In this document: positions 62,646 through 64,000 of the stretch, one piece after another | Position numbering within the stretch: the stretch's first letter is position 1 | Layout: the number at the start of each line of letters is the position of its first letter | NCBI GenBank assembly: GCA_965263225.1 | Contig: CBDHHG010000011.1 | Span: 62,001 to 126,000, forward strand | Direction of reading: 5' to 3' | Length of the DNA stretch: 64,000 nt | Origin: DT-111 sp965263225 | Lineage (GTDB): Bacteria; Bacteroidota; Bacteroidia; Chitinophagales; Saprospiraceae | Program-made: the position numbers and the translations under genes | Notes under the pieces: model-generated | Database searches by the model: none | Told to the model about the DNA's origin: nothing | The model's input: the letters and a program-made list of their open reading frames with translations, nothing else

Positions 62646-63620
62646 CTAGAACTCCCTGACCAGAAGTTCATGTGCCAAATCCGCTAGTTCCTGTTTCCGT
62701 TCTGAGGACACGCCTACTTTCTCCAAATACTTAAAAGCCTGGTCTTGGTAGTGTTGCATCTGCTCCGCAGCTCTTTCCAACACCTCATATTTTCTGAATA
62801 ATGCTGTTACTCCAGAAATCTTCTCCGCTTCTCCAAACGCCTTTCCACTCATCCAATGGTTTAAGGCAGCTTGATCCTGAGAGCTAGCCAGTTCTTGTGC
62901 TTTTAACAAGAGGAAAGTCTTTTTATTATTGAGAATATCTCCTCCAACTTTTTTACCAAATTTTGCTGGATCGCCAAAGGTATCCAGAATATCATCTTGC
63001 ATTTGAAAAGCCAAGCCTATGTTACGTCCAAAAGCTCCCAAGAGTTGACAGTTTTCAGCCCCTGAGTCCGCTAGTATCGCTCCCAACTTCAGGCTCCCCT
63101 CGATTAAGGCGGCCGTTTTGTATTCAATCATCTTTAGGTAAGCCGGAATCGTAACGTCAATTCTGGTTTCAAAATCCATGTCGTATTGCTGACCTTCACA
63201 AACCTTGATAGCCACTTCGTTGAAGGTTCGGACCAGGGCCGGGATCACAGGGGCTGGCGCTTTCAACAAGAACTCATAACAAGAGATCAGCATGACATCA
63301 CCAGAAAGAATTCCGGTGTTCACGTCAAACAATTCATGGACCGTAGGTTTCCCTCTGCGCAATGGAGCATCATCCATGATGTCATCATGAACCAGGCTGA
63401 AATTATGGAATATCTCTACTGCCAAGGCCAGCGGTAAAGCGGGCTCATGCGAATCATGAAAGAGTCGGTATCCCATCAATACCAAAATGGGCCGTAATCG
63501 TTTGCCCCCTAGTTGCATGATATAATCTACGGGCTGGTACAAACCAGTGGGGGACTTTGCAAAAGTGTTGGCTTCCATGTAGGTAATGAAATCTGAATAG
63601 TAAGTACTGACTAACTGCAT
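62646..63620 (-). CDS. Polyprenyl synthetase (trans-isoprenyl diphosphate synthase)
   Basis: 324 aa, cytoplasmic. The first Asp-rich motif HDDIMDDAPLRRGKPTVH (DDxxD at 79-83) and the second FQMQDDILDTFGD (DDILD at 209-213) are both intact, as are GGKRLRP and the QGQ-equivalent EGQQYDMDF. Phe at position -5 of the first motif suggests a short product (farnesyl or geranylgeranyl diphosphate), an inference from family knowledge. It makes isoprenoid precursors for quinones or carotenoids. It stands alone on the minus strand. Confidence 0.93.
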   Translation of the reverse strand: MQLVSTYYSDFITYMEANTFAKSPTGLYQPVDYIMQLGGKRLRPILVLMGYRLFHDSHEPALPLALAVEIFHNFSLVHDDIMDDAPLRRGKPTVHELFDVNTGILSGDVMLISCYEFLLKAPAPVIPALVRTFNEVAIKVCEGQQYDMDFETRIDVTIPAYLKMIEYKTAALIEGSLKLGAILADSGAENCQLLGAFGRNIGLAFQMQDDILDTFGDPAKFGKKVGGDILNNKKTFLLLKAQELASSQDQAALNHWMSGKAFGEAEKISGVTALFRKYEVLERAAEQMQHYQDQAFKYLEKVGVSSERKQELADLAHELLVREF

Positions 63621-64000
63621 GTTGGCTCTTTTTAAATCCGCTAATGCCTTGCCACCTAGTCCGATCTAGTCCCAAAATCATTTCCGCTAATTTATTTCGA
63701 ACAAAAGTCCTAAATATTCGTACTAGGCTTGTAGGAAGGAACAATTATAAAAGCTATTTTTGGATATTAATCAATTTTGGGTTTAGGAGTTGGTATGAAA
63801 AGGGGGAACCAAGGCTAGATCCTTGTTCATCCTAATGCACAACCTAGCAAGCAAGGAAGTCAAGATGCTGAATTGCAAACGCTTCAACCTTAAATGGATT
63901 AAACGCAAAAATGTTTGAAGATGAATTAGCTGTTCGTCTTTTCAATTCAAAAAGGTATATTGGCCATTCATTTGTTCATTTTATCCAAAGTGTCGTGAAA
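63621..64000. other. 380-bp terminal gap, no gene seen
   Basis: No credible open frame and no T-tract hairpin; the short ORFs here run antisense to the polyprenyl synthase start or are unsupported. A neighbouring gene probably begins beyond the window edge. Confidence 0.35.

Noticed and set aside
1..64000. tRNA, rRNA, insertion sequence, prophage or integron elements
   Set aside because: Read-through of the intergenic regions showed no tRNA-like T-arm, no transposase or integrase frame and no terminal inverted repeats.

Overview
The window looks like chromosomal DNA of a free-living member of the Bacteroidota, most likely class Saprospiria (Lewinella/Haliscomenobacter-like); the class is inferred from protein style, not proven. 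The evidence is a SusC/SusD pair, many secreted proteins with type IX secretion (T9SS) C-terminal signals of type A or type B (CHU_C, 'gliding motility-associated'), choice-of-anchor L and SprB-like modules, a DUF3078 protein, and promoters of the Bacteroidota form TTG-N19/20-TAnnTTTG. Many automatic starts are TTG or GTG codons. In several cases that codon lies inside a promoter or operator, so starts were moved downstream to an ATG that gives a normal signal peptide.

Layout. 1-6665 (minus) is a small glycan/hexuronate utilisation locus: susC, susD, terminator, lacI with two operator copies, then an SDR resembling fructuronate reductase that runs off the left edge. 6666-9630 is a decaying stretch: a BlaI repressor, a frameshifted BlaR1/M56-like partner without its protease domain, and a prolyl oligopeptidase remnant with a 60-bp tandem duplication. 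9898-23375 is mainly exported proteins: lipoproteins, a CHU_C protein, a secreted ADP-ribose/CDP-alcohol diphosphatase-like enzyme, DUF3078, a GH92-like glycosidase, a T9SS glutamine-amidotransferase-fold protein, a dockerin-like protein and a PepSY-like lipoprotein with an Asp-rich spacer. 23399-33910 is metabolic: two SDRs, sialate O-acetylesterase, thiolase, trehalase with aldose 1-epimerase, a frameshifted M1 aminopeptidase and a nonsense-interrupted adhesin remnant. 34089-46034 holds three giant or large surface proteins around rplS. 46556-51966 contains a divergent YrdC-like protein and then a probable metal (copper) locus: MbnH-like di-haem protein, MbnP-like lipoprotein, a CDVCGC-type outer-membrane protein, a DJ-1/PfpI lipoprotein and two related small Cys-motif membrane proteins. 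52121-57172 is a 1683-aa T9SS protein with 24 units of an 84-bp repeat. 57561-63620 is housekeeping: P450, SpoU methyltransferase, amidohydrolase, acylphosphatase, GNAT, a candidate small RNA and a polyprenyl synthase.

The most interesting items are the MbnP/MbnH locus with its Cys-motif proteins, the two repeat-built giant surface proteins (one ancient and diverged, one freshly amplified with nested duplications), and an unannotated promoter-to-terminator transcript near 62.4 kb. Four genes are broken. Two of the breaks are single-base indels in G runs, so sequencing error must be excluded before calling those two true pseudogenes. No tRNA, CRISPR array, transposase or prophage was seen.
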